A stretch of DNA of 64,000 nt from Cupriavidus sp. D384 (lineage in GTDB: Bacteria; Pseudomonadota; Gammaproteobacteria; Burkholderiales; Burkholderiaceae): positions 248,001 to 312,000 of the forward strand of contig NZ_BBQI01000090.1 in assembly GCF_001652915.1 (NCBI RefSeq). Reading direction: 5' to 3'. Under the pieces are notes generated by a model. That model worked only from the letters and a program-made list of their open reading frames with translations. It was not told the DNA's origin and did no database searches. The position numbers and the translations under genes are program-made. Positions 15,582 to 23,587 of this stretch are shown one piece after another; the stretch's first letter is position 1, and each line of letters starts with the position of its first letter.

Positions 15582-16460
15582 ATGCGCACCCTGCCCCCGA
15601 TGTCCACGCTGCGCGCGTTCGAAGCCACGGCCCGAACCGGCTCGGTCACGCGCGCTGCCGAGGAGCTGTGCCGCACCCACGGCGCGGTCAGCCGGCAGCT
15701 GCGCCAGTTGCAGGAGCACGCAGGCGTGGAACTGTTCGAGCGCGACGGCACCGGCGTGCGGCTCAACGACCACGGCCATGCGTTCCACGACGTGGTGCGC
15801 GCAGTGTTCGACCAGCTTGAACAAGGCTATGGCCGCGTTCTCGATCAGGCGCGAGGACCCACCTTGCATGTGGCCTGCAGCGCCACGTTCGCAATGCGCT
15901 GGCTGGTGCCGGAGCTGGCGGATTTCTATCGTGTACGGCCCGATATCCGGATTCGGCTATCGATGACGTCGGCCCGCGAGATGCGCACCGAGGGCGCCGA
16001 TGTGGTGATTGCCTGGGATCTTTCGTCGTACCCCGCCGCCGACCGGCAGCGCGCGATGCCGCTGGCGCCGGTCCTGTTCGGCCCGGTCTGCACACCGGCG
16101 CATGCAAAGCGGATCGCCACCGGCCAGCGCATCACGCACGACTTCACGTCGAGTGCATGGGATCAATGGGAAGCAAAAACCGGCAAGCGCATCGCGCGCC
16201 ATGGCGGTCTGACGTTTCCGCATACCCACTTGTGCATCCAGGCGGCGCTGGCGGGATTGGGGGTGGCGCTGGTGGAGCAGCGGCTGATACGTGCCGAGCT
16301 GGATTCGGGCGCGCTGGTGGCGCCCTATGGCTTTACGCCGTTCGACGGCGGCCTGATGGCGGTACCGGCCGAACGTCCGGCCCGCACCGACGTTCGCGCC
16401 GCCGACACTCACACCGATATCGCGGCATTCGTCGGCTGGCTACGCGAGCGTTTGCGCTAG
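15582..16460 (+). CDS. LysR-family regulator (GcvA-like), divergent from eno2
   Basis: 292 residues from the ATG at 15582 (MRTLPPMSTLRAFEA); a second ATG at 15600 is possible. The helix-turn-helix is at residues about 20-60 (SVTRAAEELCRTHGAVSRQLRQL, then GVELFERDG). The effector domain follows, with GLGVALVEQRLI near residue 230, typical of the GcvA/AmpR branch. It lies head to head with the enolase gene, the classic LysR arrangement, so it probably controls eno2. The inducer is unknown. Confidence 0.88.
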   Translation: MRTLPPMSTLRAFEATARTGSVTRAAEELCRTHGAVSRQLRQLQEHAGVELFERDGTGVRLNDHGHAFHDVVRAVFDQLEQGYGRVLDQARGPTLHVACSATFAMRWLVPELADFYRVRPDIRIRLSMTSAREMRTEGADVVIAWDLSSYPAADRQRAMPLAPVLFGPVCTPAHAKRIATGQRITHDFTSSAWDQWEAKTGKRIARHGGLTFPHTHLCIQAALAGLGVALVEQRLIRAELDSGALVAPYGFTPFDGGLMAVPAERPARTDVRAADTHTDIAAFVGWLRERLR

Positions 16461-16512
16461 CACGGGCATGCCCCTCGCCCGCGCGCAGCCGGGAAAGGGG
16501 CAGAGCCGGCAA

Positions 16513-16701
16513 TCAGGCGTCGATGCCGACGATGACGCTCGATGCCTTGAACATCGCCGCAGCGGCCTTGCCCACGGCCAGGCCCAGGCGATCGACGCTG
16601 TTGTTGGTAATGATGGCGGACACGGCCAGGCCGCTGGCATCGGTAATCGTCAGATCGGCGTTGACCGCACCCTTGGTCAGCTCGGTGACCTTGCCCTGCA
16701 T
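16513..16701 (-). CDS. Single-domain molybdopterin/molybdate-binding protein (Mop/TOBE)
   Basis: 62 residues. The pattern GKVTELTKGAVNADLTI, then ITNNSVDRLGLAVGKAAAAMFKASSVIVGID is the Mop (TOBE) domain of molbindins, which bind molybdate as oligomers in the cytoplasm. It is about six residues shorter than usual: the SARNxLxG lead-in is missing. The frame stays open upstream (SAGLSFV before the ATG) up to a stop at 16758, but holds no other start codon and no ribosome site. It lies 54 bases after the histidine kinase on the same strand and could be co-transcribed. It may store molybdenum for the molybdoenzyme at 45-48 kb; that is speculative. Confidence 0.75.
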   Translation of the reverse strand: MQGKVTELTKGAVNADLTITDASGLAVSAIITNNSVDRLGLAVGKAAAAMFKASSVIVGIDA

Positions 16702-16755
16702 GACGAAGGAAAGGCCCGCCGACGGATGCCGTACATCACACGCGAGCCATGACCA

Positions 16756-18216
16756 TCATGCCGCCTGGCGCCCCGCTGCCCGCAGCGCAAAGGTCAGCGT
16801 CGTGCCGCCTTGCCGGTCCACCAGCCTGACCTGACTGCCATTCAGCTGCAGCATGCGCTGCACGATCAGCAGGCCCAGGCCACCGCCCCGATGCGCGCCG
16901 CCCGACGGAAACGGCCGTTGGAAGATCGATTCGCGCAGTGCCGGCGGAATGCCCGGCCCCGTGTCGCTGACCGTGACCGCCACCTTGCCGTCCTGGCTGG
17001 CAAGGTCGATCTCGACCGTGCCGCCGGCCGGCGTGTGCCGGATCGCGTTGTCCAGCAGATTGGTCAGCACGCGCTCGATCATGCCCAGGTCAGCCGACAC
17101 GGCCGGCAGCGCGGGCGGCACCCCGGCGCGCAGTTGCAGGTGCTTGGCCTCGGCGGGCAAGGCGAATTTTTCGAGCACGTCCTGCGTCAGGTCAACCATC
17201 GAAAAATCCTCGGGCACGGCCTGCACCATGCCATGCTCCAGACGCGCCAGTTCGAACAGCGCCTGCGCCAGGCCGCCCACCTTGGCGCTTTGCGCCAGCG
17301 CAATCGCCAGGTAGCGCTGACGTTCGTCTGCGCTCAGGCTGTCGGCCTTGACCGACAATGTCTCCAGATAGCCGTGCAGCGATGTCAGCGGCGTACGCAG
17401 ATCGTGCGAGATATTGGCTACCATCTCGCGCCGTTCCTGGTCCTGCTGCTTGAGCGCGCGCCACTGGCTGTCGATGCGATCCGACATCTGGCGAAACGCC
17501 GATTCCAGCGCGGCCATCTCGTCGCGCGGCACAGGCTCGGATGGCATGGCCTGCGGGTCGCCGCTGGTGAACGCATCGCCGGAGTCGAACTGCCGGATCT
17601 CGTTGGTCAGCCGCCGCAGCGGCCGCGTGATCAGCGCAAAGGCCACCAGACCGGCGATCAGGCCCAGCGAGGCTACCAGCGCCATCGACCACAGCGTGGT
17701 GCGCATGACCGAATCCTGCGACGCCCGTGCGGCCAGCCGGTCGTGCGTCTCGCCCATCAGCACCACATAGATATAGCCGCCCTGCCGCAACGGCGCGGCA
17801 CTGAACACCTTGCGCCCGGACGCACTGCGCGGGTCGTCGCCAAGGATTGGCAGCGGGCCGCCTTCGATCAGCCTTTTCACCGGCGCCAGGTCCACCCGGT
17901 CACGGATCAGGTGGCCGCTGGGCGCGTCGTGCCCGCGGATGTGGCCCTGGTCGTCCAGCAGGTAGACCTCGACGCTGGGATTCACCACCATCAATTGGCC
18001 GAACAGCTGGCGCAGCGCCTGAGGCGCGATGGCGCTCTGGTCCTCGAGCAAGGCATTGCGCGCGATGTAGGCCGCCAGGCCGCGCGACAGGTTCTGGACC
18101 ACCTCCTTCTCGTGCATGGCGTTGGCACGGACCTGCAGCCAGGCCGACGCGCCGCAGCAGGCCAGCAGCAGCGCCGCGAACACGGCGGACAGGCGCTGGG
18201 TCAGCGACAGGTTCAC
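16756..18216 (-). CDS. Sensor histidine kinase
   Basis: 486 residues from a GTG at 18216 that overlaps the response-regulator stop (GTGA), so the two genes are translationally coupled. The order is a membrane segment (residues about 6-24), a periplasmic sensor loop of about 150 residues, a second membrane segment near 170-190 and a HAMP domain. The dimerisation helix with the phospho-acceptor His follows (VANISHDLRTPLTSLHGY), then the ATPase (N-box NLLDNAIRHTP, DTGPGIP, GGGLGLLIVQRML). The sensor loop is unlike any family I can name. The adjacent msrB-dipZ-msrA genes suggest it senses envelope oxidation or a related stress. Confidence 0.9.
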   Translation of the reverse strand: MNLSLTQRLSAVFAALLLACCGASAWLQVRANAMHEKEVVQNLSRGLAAYIARNALLEDQSAIAPQALRQLFGQLMVVNPSVEVYLLDDQGHIRGHDAPSGHLIRDRVDLAPVKRLIEGGPLPILGDDPRSASGRKVFSAAPLRQGGYIYVVLMGETHDRLAARASQDSVMRTTLWSMALVASLGLIAGLVAFALITRPLRRLTNEIRQFDSGDAFTSGDPQAMPSEPVPRDEMAALESAFRQMSDRIDSQWRALKQQDQERREMVANISHDLRTPLTSLHGYLETLSVKADSLSADERQRYLAIALAQSAKVGGLAQALFELARLEHGMVQAVPEDFSMVDLTQDVLEKFALPAEAKHLQLRAGVPPALPAVSADLGMIERVLTNLLDNAIRHTPAGGTVEIDLASQDGKVAVTVSDTGPGIPPALRESIFQRPFPSGGAHRGGGLGLLIVQRMLQLNGSQVRLVDRQGGTTLTFALRAAGRQAA

Positions 18217-19001
18217 GATGCCTCCCCCTTGTCGGCCTTGTCGGCCTTGTCGGCCTTGCCCGGCTTGTCGCCTTCGTCGCCCAGCGGCGCCGCAGCCGGG
18301 TCGGCCACGAACCGGTAACCCCGGCGCCAGACGGTCAGGATGCGCATCGGCCGCGCCGGATCGGCCTCGATCTTGGTGCGCAACCGGTTGATATGCGTGT
18401 TCACGGTGTGCTCGTAGCCTTCGTGCTGATAGCCCCATACCGCATTGAGCAGGTCCATGCGCGAGAAGACCTTGTCCGGATGGCGGGCAAAGAAGTACAG
18501 CAGGTCGAACTCGCGGGGCGTGAGATCGAGCCGCCGGCCATCGACCGAGGCCTGCCGTGCCAGCGGGTCGATGACCAGGCCCGCCAGTTCCAGGCTGCCC
18601 GCATCGGCGCGTACATCGCGGGCCATGGCCTCCACGCGCCGCAGCAGCGCCTTGACGCGCGCCACCAGTTCCAGCACCGAGAACGGCTTTGCCAGGTAGT
18701 CGTCGGCGCCCAGTTCCAGGCCCAGGATGCGGTGGACTTCGCTGGACCGCGCGCTGGTGATGATGATCGGCGTGTAGCGGGTCATGGCGCGCGCGCGCCG
18801 GCAGATCTCCAGCCCGTCCACGCCCGGCAGCATCAGGTCCAGCACCAGCGCATCCCAGCCGCCCTGCTCCAGCAGGCGCAGCCCCTCGGCGCCGTCGGCG
18901 CTGTGCACGACCTCGTAGCGCTCGTCGCGCAAGTGCATCGCCAGCACATTGGCAATGCCGGCATCGTCTTCAACCAGCAGGATCCTTTTCGGGTGTTCCA
19001 T
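18213..19001 (-). CDS. OmpR-family response regulator
   Basis: 262 residues from the ATG at 19001 (MEHPKRILLVEDDAG). The receiver domain has the acidic pair EDD near residue 10, the phospho-acceptor Asp in LVLDLMLPG near 53, the switch T/S in ITSARSS near 82 and the Lys in YLAKPFS near 104. The C-terminal winged helix carries LTPREFDLLYFFARHPDKVFS and the wing VWRRGYRF. The last 20 residues are an added KADKADKADKGEAS tail from a 9-base DNA repeat. It is divergent from msrB by 178 bases and forms an operon with the kinase. Confidence 0.92.
   Translation of the reverse strand: MEHPKRILLVEDDAGIANVLAMHLRDERYEVVHSADGAEGLRLLEQGGWDALVLDLMLPGVDGLEICRRARAMTRYTPIIITSARSSEVHRILGLELGADDYLAKPFSVLELVARVKALLRRVEAMARDVRADAGSLELAGLVIDPLARQASVDGRRLDLTPREFDLLYFFARHPDKVFSRMDLLNAVWGYQHEGYEHTVNTHINRLRTKIEADPARPMRILTVWRRGYRFVADPAAAPLGDEGDKPGKADKADKADKGEAS
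18228..18263 (-). repeat. 9-base tandem repeat at the 3' end of the response-regulator gene
   Basis: Three perfect CTTGTCGGC units (18228-18254) and one changed unit (18255-18263), read on the plus strand. They encode ADK triplets in the regulator tail. As the unit is a multiple of three, copy-number changes would keep the frame. Confidence 0.8.
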
Positions 19002-19179
19002 GTTGTACCGGGTGGGCAGAAACTGACGGAAAGATTGGGCAATCGGGAAGCGGGAATGTGTCGCTATTGTGCAGAAATCCGCGCCGGCAGTTATCACGAA
19101 TTGTTTAAGGTTCGGCGAGGACTCCGATACGCCCCGTTGCCTACCATCCGATCACCCCTTCCTGAGCACGGAGTCCACC

Positions 19180-19698
19180 ATGCGCATCACCCGACGCTTT
19201 TTGCTGTCCGGCGGCACCCTGACCGCTGCAGTGGCCGCCGTGGGCGGCTGGCGCCTGCTGGCCGGCCCGGCCACCGCCGGTACTGCGCCCCAGGCTCCCG
19301 AGAAATTCGAAGTGACCATGAGCGAGACCGAATGGCGCAAGAAGCTGACGGCCGCCCAGTACAACGTGCTGCGCCAGGAAGGGACGGAACGGCCGTTCAG
19401 CAGCCCGCTCAACGACGAGCACCGCAAGGGCGTGTTTGCCTGCGCGGGCTGCCAACTCGACCTGTTCCCGTCGACGACCAAGTTTGACAGCGGCACCGGC
19501 TGGCCCAGCTTCTGGGCGCCGCTGACCAATGCGGTGGGCACCACCCAGGACGTGTCGTTCGGGATGATCCGCACGGCCGTCCATTGCCGGCGCTGCGGCG
19601 GCCACCTGGGCCATGTATTCGACGATGGCCCCAAGCCCACCGGCCTGCGCTACTGCATGAACGGCGTGGCGATGACCTTCCGGCCGGCTGCGGCCTGA
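19180..19698 (+). CDS. msrB: Exported methionine-(R)-sulfoxide reductase MsrB with Tat signal
   Basis: 172 residues from the ATG at 19180. The N-terminus MRITRRFLLSGGTL with a hydrophobic run to about residue 34 is a twin-arginine signal, so the enzyme works in the periplasm. It reduces methionine-R-sulfoxide. Two zinc pairs (CAGC near 88, CRRC near 136), FDSGTGWPSFW and the catalytic Cys in RYCMNG near 160 are all present. The position used by E. coli MsrB for its resolving cysteine (SGCGWPSF) is Thr here, and there is no other free cysteine, so an external thiol donor is needed. dipZ follows 82 bases on and msrA after that. Confidence 0.93.
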   Translation: MRITRRFLLSGGTLTAAVAAVGGWRLLAGPATAGTAPQAPEKFEVTMSETEWRKKLTAAQYNVLRQEGTERPFSSPLNDEHRKGVFACAGCQLDLFPSTTKFDSGTGWPSFWAPLTNAVGTTQDVSFGMIRTAVHCRRCGGHLGHVFDDGPKPTGLRYCMNGVAMTFRPAAA

Positions 19699-19780
19699 CG
19701 CACCGCGATCCGTCGACCCATCGACCCATCGACCAATTTGCCGCCCGACCTTCCGACCACCTGACCAAGAGCGCCACGCC

Positions 19781-21640
19781 ATGTTGCTGCTGATACTTGC
19801 CTACCTGGGCGGGGTCCTGACGATCCTGAGCCCCTGCATCCTGCCCGTCCTGCCGTTCGTCTTCGCGCGGGCCGACCAGCCATTCGTGCGCAGCGGCCTG
19901 CCCCTGCTGGCCGGCATGGGCATCACGTTCGCCGGCGTGGCCACGCTGGCCGCGGTAGGCGGCGGCTGGGTGGCGCAGGCCAATGAACTGGGCCGCTGGC
20001 TTGCCATCGCGTTGCTGGCCGTGTTCGGCCTGACGCTGCTGCTGCCAGGCCTGGCCGAACGGCTGACCCAGCCGCTGGTACACGCGGGCAGTCGCCTGAC
20101 CAGCTTCGCCCAAGCGGACGGCCGTCCGGCCAGCCCCGCGTCGTCGTTCCTGCTTGGCATCGCCACCGGACTGCTCTGGGCGCCCTGCGCGGGCCCGATC
20201 CTGGGCCTGGTGCTGACGGGCGCCGCGCTGCAGGGCGCCAGCATCGGCACCACCCTGCTGCTGGTTGCCTATGCCGCCGGGGCGGCTACCTCGCTGGCCG
20301 TGGCGCTGCTGGTGGGCGGGCGCGTGTTTGCCGCCATGAAGCGATCGCTGGGCGCGGGCGAATGGATCCGCCGCGGTATCGGCGCCGCCATGCTGCTGGG
20401 CGTGGCAGCCATCGCGCTCGGGCTCGATACGGGCATCCTCACACGCATTTCCACGGTAGCCACCGGCGGCCTGGAACAGCGGCTGGTCGACACGTTCGCG
20501 GGCCGCAAGGACGGCAGCGACGGTGCCGGCGGCGCGATGATGATGCAGGCGAAGCCACAGGCCATGGCGCAGAACACCATGGCGATGTCGGCCACGCCGC
20601 AGGCTTCCGGCGGTTCGATGATGATGCGCGCGACGGCCGACCATGCGTCGAACCTGCCGGTCGAGGGCAGGTTCCCCGGTGTGGATGGTGCCGTGGCCTG
20701 GCTGAATTCGCCCCCGCTGACGGCCGACGCGCTGCGTGGCAAGGTGGTGCTGGTCGACTTCTGGACATACTCGTGCATCAACTGCCTGCGCTCGCTGCCG
20801 TACGTGAAGGCGTGGGCCGAGAAATATCGCGACCAGGGCCTGGTGGTGATCGGCGTGCACGCGCCCGAGTTCGCCTTCGAGCGCAATGTCGACAATGTCC
20901 GCAAGGCCACGAAGGACCTGGGCGTGACCTATCCGGTTGCCATCGACAACAACTATGCCATCTGGCGCGCCTTCAATAACAACTACTGGCCCGCGCACTA
21001 CTTCATCGACGCCCAGGGGCGCGTGCGCTTCCACCATTTTGGCGAAGGCGAGTACGACAAGTCCGAGCAGGTCATTCGCGAACTGCTGGCCGAGGCCGGT
21101 CACGGCGACATGGGCAAGATGGCCGCTGGCAGCACCGTAGCCGGGCAAGGCATGGCACAAGGCGTGGAGATGGCAGGCGATGCAAAGGCCGTGCAGTCAC
21201 CCGAAACCTATGTCGGCTACGCGCGGGCCGAGAACTTCGCCTCGCCCGGCGGCGCCCGGGAAGACGCCACCAAGGACTACGCCGCGCCCACCGGTCCCGC
21301 GCTGAACCAGTGGGGCCTGGCCGGCCAGTGGAATGTCGGCGAGGAACATGCATCGCTGGTGAAGCCCGATGGCCGCATCGTCTACCGCTTCCACGCCCGC
21401 GACCTGCACCTGGTGCTGGGTCCCGGCAGCGACGGCAAGCCGGTGCGCTTCCGTGTGACGATCGACGGCCAGTCGCCAGGCGCCTCGCACGGTACCGACG
21501 TGGCCGCCGACGGCACCGGCACGGTCACGGACCAGCGGCTCTACCAGCTGGTGCGCCAGGACGGCATTGTCCGCGATCGCACCTTTGCCATCGAGTTTCT
21601 CGACCCTGGCGTGCAGGCCTACGCGTTCACGTTCGGTTAA
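19781..21640 (+). CDS. dipZ: DipZ-type thiol-disulfide transporter with thioredoxin and C-terminal beta domain
   Basis: 619 residues. The N-terminal 225 residues are a CcdA/DsbD-like six-helix membrane module with the two conserved cysteines in SPCILPVLP (Cys19) and WAPCAGPI (Cys136). A Met- and Ala-rich linker (about 240-290) leads to a periplasmic thioredoxin-like domain with the active site SCINC (Cys332, Cys335). A C-terminal domain of about 150 residues (ETYVGYARAENFASPGGA, then WNVGEEHASL) matches the carbohydrate-binding-like end of DipZ. It should pass electrons from cytoplasmic thioredoxin across the inner membrane. Being between msrB and msrA, it is the obvious reductant for both. 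Confidence 0.9.
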   Translation: MLLLILAYLGGVLTILSPCILPVLPFVFARADQPFVRSGLPLLAGMGITFAGVATLAAVGGGWVAQANELGRWLAIALLAVFGLTLLLPGLAERLTQPLVHAGSRLTSFAQADGRPASPASSFLLGIATGLLWAPCAGPILGLVLTGAALQGASIGTTLLLVAYAAGAATSLAVALLVGGRVFAAMKRSLGAGEWIRRGIGAAMLLGVAAIALGLDTGILTRISTVATGGLEQRLVDTFAGRKDGSDGAGGAMMMQAKPQAMAQNTMAMSATPQASGGSMMMRATADHASNLPVEGRFPGVDGAVAWLNSPPLTADALRGKVVLVDFWTYSCINCLRSLPYVKAWAEKYRDQGLVVIGVHAPEFAFERNVDNVRKATKDLGVTYPVAIDNNYAIWRAFNNNYWPAHYFIDAQGRVRFHHFGEGEYDKSEQVIRELLAEAGHGDMGKMAAGSTVAGQGMAQGVEMAGDAKAVQSPETYVGYARAENFASPGGAREDATKDYAAPTGPALNQWGLAGQWNVGEEHASLVKPDGRIVYRFHARDLHLVLGPGSDGKPVRFRVTIDGQSPGASHGTDVAADGTGTVTDQRLYQLVRQDGIVRDRTFAIEFLDPGVQAYAFTFG

Positions 21641-21654
21641 CGGACCCGATCCGC

Positions 21655-21699
21655 GCGATTCACGCGATTCACGCGATTCACGCGACCCAAGCGATCCAC
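21655..21699 (+). repeat. 9-base tandem repeat between dipZ and msrA
   Basis: Five units on the theme GCGATTCAC: three perfect (21655-21681), then GCGACCCAA and GCGATCCAC. They fill most of the 89-base gap. The msrA frame stays open through them (AIHAIHAIHA), but there is no start codon there. Confidence 0.8.
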
Positions 21700-21729
21700 A
21701 CTGATTTCGACAGCGAAAGGAACATCACC

Positions 21730-22461
21730 ATGACTGCCATCGCCAAACTGCAACGCTGGACCCGCCCTACCACGCTCAAGATGATGGGCCTGGCCTTCGT
21801 CGCGGCCATCGCCACCACCTATCGCGTGCCCGCCCTGTCGGCCGAGGATGCCGTGAAGATCCCCGCCCCTGCCGTCGACGAAAAGCCGGGGGCCAGCCAT
21901 TCCGCCACCGCTGTCTTTGCGGGGGGCTGCTTCTGGGGGGTGCAGGGGGTGTTCCAGCATGTACGTGGCGTAACACTGGTCACATCCGGTTACGCGGGAG
22001 GCGCAGCCAATACGGCGCAATACGAGAAGGTGGGCACCGGCAATACCGGCCACGCCGAGTCGGTGGAAGTCCGTTACGATCCCACGCAGATTACCTACGG
22101 CAAGCTGCTGCAGGTGTTTTTCTCGGTAGCCCATAATCCGACGCAACTGAACTATCAGGGGCCGGATCACGGCACCCAATATCGCTCCGCCATTTTCCCG
22201 CTCACAGCCGAGCAGAAATCGATTGCCGAAGCCTATATTGCGCAGCTGGGCAGCACCCGGGCCTGGCCGTCACCCATCGTGACACGCGTGGAGCCCAACA
22301 AGCCGTTCTATGCCGCCGAGAGCTATCATCAGGACTATCTGGCCCGGAATCCGCGAGACATGTACATCGTCTTCAACGATCTGCCGAAAATCGGCAATCT
22401 GAAGAAGACGTTCCCGGACCTCTACCGGAACGATCCGGTGCTGGTATCGAAAGCGCAGTGA
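21730..22461 (+). CDS. msrA: Exported methionine-(S)-sulfoxide reductase MsrA
   Basis: 243 residues from the ATG at 21730, preceded by AAAGGA. An uncleaved or cleaved signal segment (LKMMGLAFVAAIATT, then PALSA) places it in the periplasm. The catalytic motif GGCFWG has Cys67; SGYAGG, GHAESVEV and YHQDYL follow as in all MsrA. No other cysteine exists in the mature protein, so the resolving cysteine of most MsrA enzymes is missing. It completes the msrB-dipZ-msrA unit, giving repair of both sulfoxide stereoisomers in the envelope. Confidence 0.93.
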   Translation: MTAIAKLQRWTRPTTLKMMGLAFVAAIATTYRVPALSAEDAVKIPAPAVDEKPGASHSATAVFAGGCFWGVQGVFQHVRGVTLVTSGYAGGAANTAQYEKVGTGNTGHAESVEVRYDPTQITYGKLLQVFFSVAHNPTQLNYQGPDHGTQYRSAIFPLTAEQKSIAEAYIAQLGSTRAWPSPIVTRVEPNKPFYAAESYHQDYLARNPRDMYIVFNDLPKIGNLKKTFPDLYRNDPVLVSKAQ

Positions 22462-22474
22462 AGGACCGTCACGC

Positions 22475-22573
22475 TCAGCCGAGCACCTTGACCGCAGCGG
22501 TCACGATCCAGCCCACGGCCACACAGGCACCTACCCATCCACAACCAATCAGTAAGACGTCACGCCAGGTCAT
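22475..22573 (-). CDS. Possible 32-residue membrane peptide
   Basis: A minus-strand frame of 32 codons (MTWRDVLLIGCGWVGACVAV, then GWIVTAAVKVLG and a stop). Almost all of it would be one membrane helix, with charged ends (WRD at the start, K near the end). No ribosome site is visible before the ATG at 22573, although TATATT lies about 12 bases further up and might serve a leaderless message. It could be chance; supported only by its shape. Confidence 0.25.
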   Translation of the reverse strand: MTWRDVLLIGCGWVGACVAVGWIVTAAVKVLG

Positions 22574-22767
22574 CAGTAAATATATGCAGCCGCACGATAA
22601 AAGCCCGTCGCGCGGCTTTTCACGAGATTGATGAATGGGGTTAAGGCTAGACCATCACAGACGCAGAACAATGTCTGAGATGTAAGGAAATTTTGCGGTT
22701 TGCCACGCGACGGGCCCCTGTCGAACTGGCAAATCCGGCAATGCATTCGCCGAGAATCGGAAAAGAC
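22574..22767. other. Intergenic, no gene seen
   Basis: The rest of the 347-base stretch between msrA and tRNA-Pro. Apart from the possible 32-codon frame and the terminator at its right end, nothing was found. Confidence 0.4.
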
Positions 22768-22807
22768 AAAGCCCGCGTAACCAATCGATTACGCGGGCTT
22801 TTATTTT
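22768..22807 (-). terminator. Terminator after tRNA-Pro (bidirectional)
   Basis: Stem AAAGCCCGCGTAA / TTACGCGGGCTTT with an eight-base loop. T-rich runs flank it on both strands (TTTTATTTT on plus, TTTGTCTTTT on minus), so it can end the minus-strand tRNA-Pro transcript. Confidence 0.8.
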
Positions 22808-22808
22808 C

Positions 22809-22885
<77 letters not shown>

Positions 22886-22941
22886 AAGAAGAACGAGATT
22901 ATATCAGAGCCAACAGTAATGGCTAGTGGTTTGCAGTTAAT

Positions 22942-23379
22942 TTATTCGTGCTTCGCGATCTGCCGCAGTTGCGCCAGCAGATGCTGAACTTCCACCAGCT
23001 CGCCGCGCAGCGTGTTCAGGTCCACCGACAGCACCGGCGCTTGCACCCCGGCAGCCGGTTGCGATTCGACGGCCTGTACCGGCATGGCTTCGGCAACGCC
23101 GTGATGGCGTCCCTCGTCGAGCCGATTGCGCGCCCCGTTGATCGTAAACCCCTGCTCGTAGAGCAGTTCGCGAATCCGACGGATCAGCAGCACCTCATGA
23201 TGCTGGTAGTAGCGGCGGTTGCCGCGGCGCTTCACCGGCTTTAGCTGCGTGAACTCCTGTTCCCAGTAGCGCAGCACGTGCGGCTTGACGGCGCAAAGCT
23301 CGCTGACTTCACCGATCGTGAAATAGCGTTTTGCGGGAATCGGCGGCAGCGCGACGCGCTCGCTGGATTTTTCCGTCAT
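22942..23379 (-). CDS. MerR-family regulator next to ihfA
   Basis: 145 residues. The MerR winged helix fills residues 18-90: YFTIGEVSELCAVKPHVLRYWEQEF, then RRGNRRYYQHHEVLLIRRIRELLYEQGFTINGARNRL. A short coiled-coil tail ends it, with no cysteine-based metal site (only one Cys, in the DNA domain), so it is not a classical metal sensor. The pair ihfA-merR after pheST is a conserved arrangement in many proteobacteria; its function is poorly known. Confidence 0.88.
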   Translation of the reverse strand: MTEKSSERVALPPIPAKRYFTIGEVSELCAVKPHVLRYWEQEFTQLKPVKRRGNRRYYQHHEVLLIRRIRELLYEQGFTINGARNRLDEGRHHGVAEAMPVQAVESQPAAGVQAPVLSVDLNTLRGELVEVQHLLAQLRQIAKHE

Positions 23380-23587
23380 CGATGGGGGAAGCTGATGTCA
23401 GCCCCGTCAGGGGCGAGACGCGGTTGGCGCGACGTACGCGCGGCATTGCAGGATACAGATAGCCACCGCCTCGGGCAATCCAACCGATGTGGCAATTTGA
23501 TACAGATGTCTGCGCGCCGCGACGGTCGTCACTCAACAGGCCACTGACGCGCACGCAATGCGCGCAGCGTCAGATCCTGCCGTGACG

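Noticed and set aside
21655..21699. 9-base repeats considered as an origin-type iteron or plasmid element
   Set aside because: Only five short units inside an operon, with no replication gene or AT-rich region.
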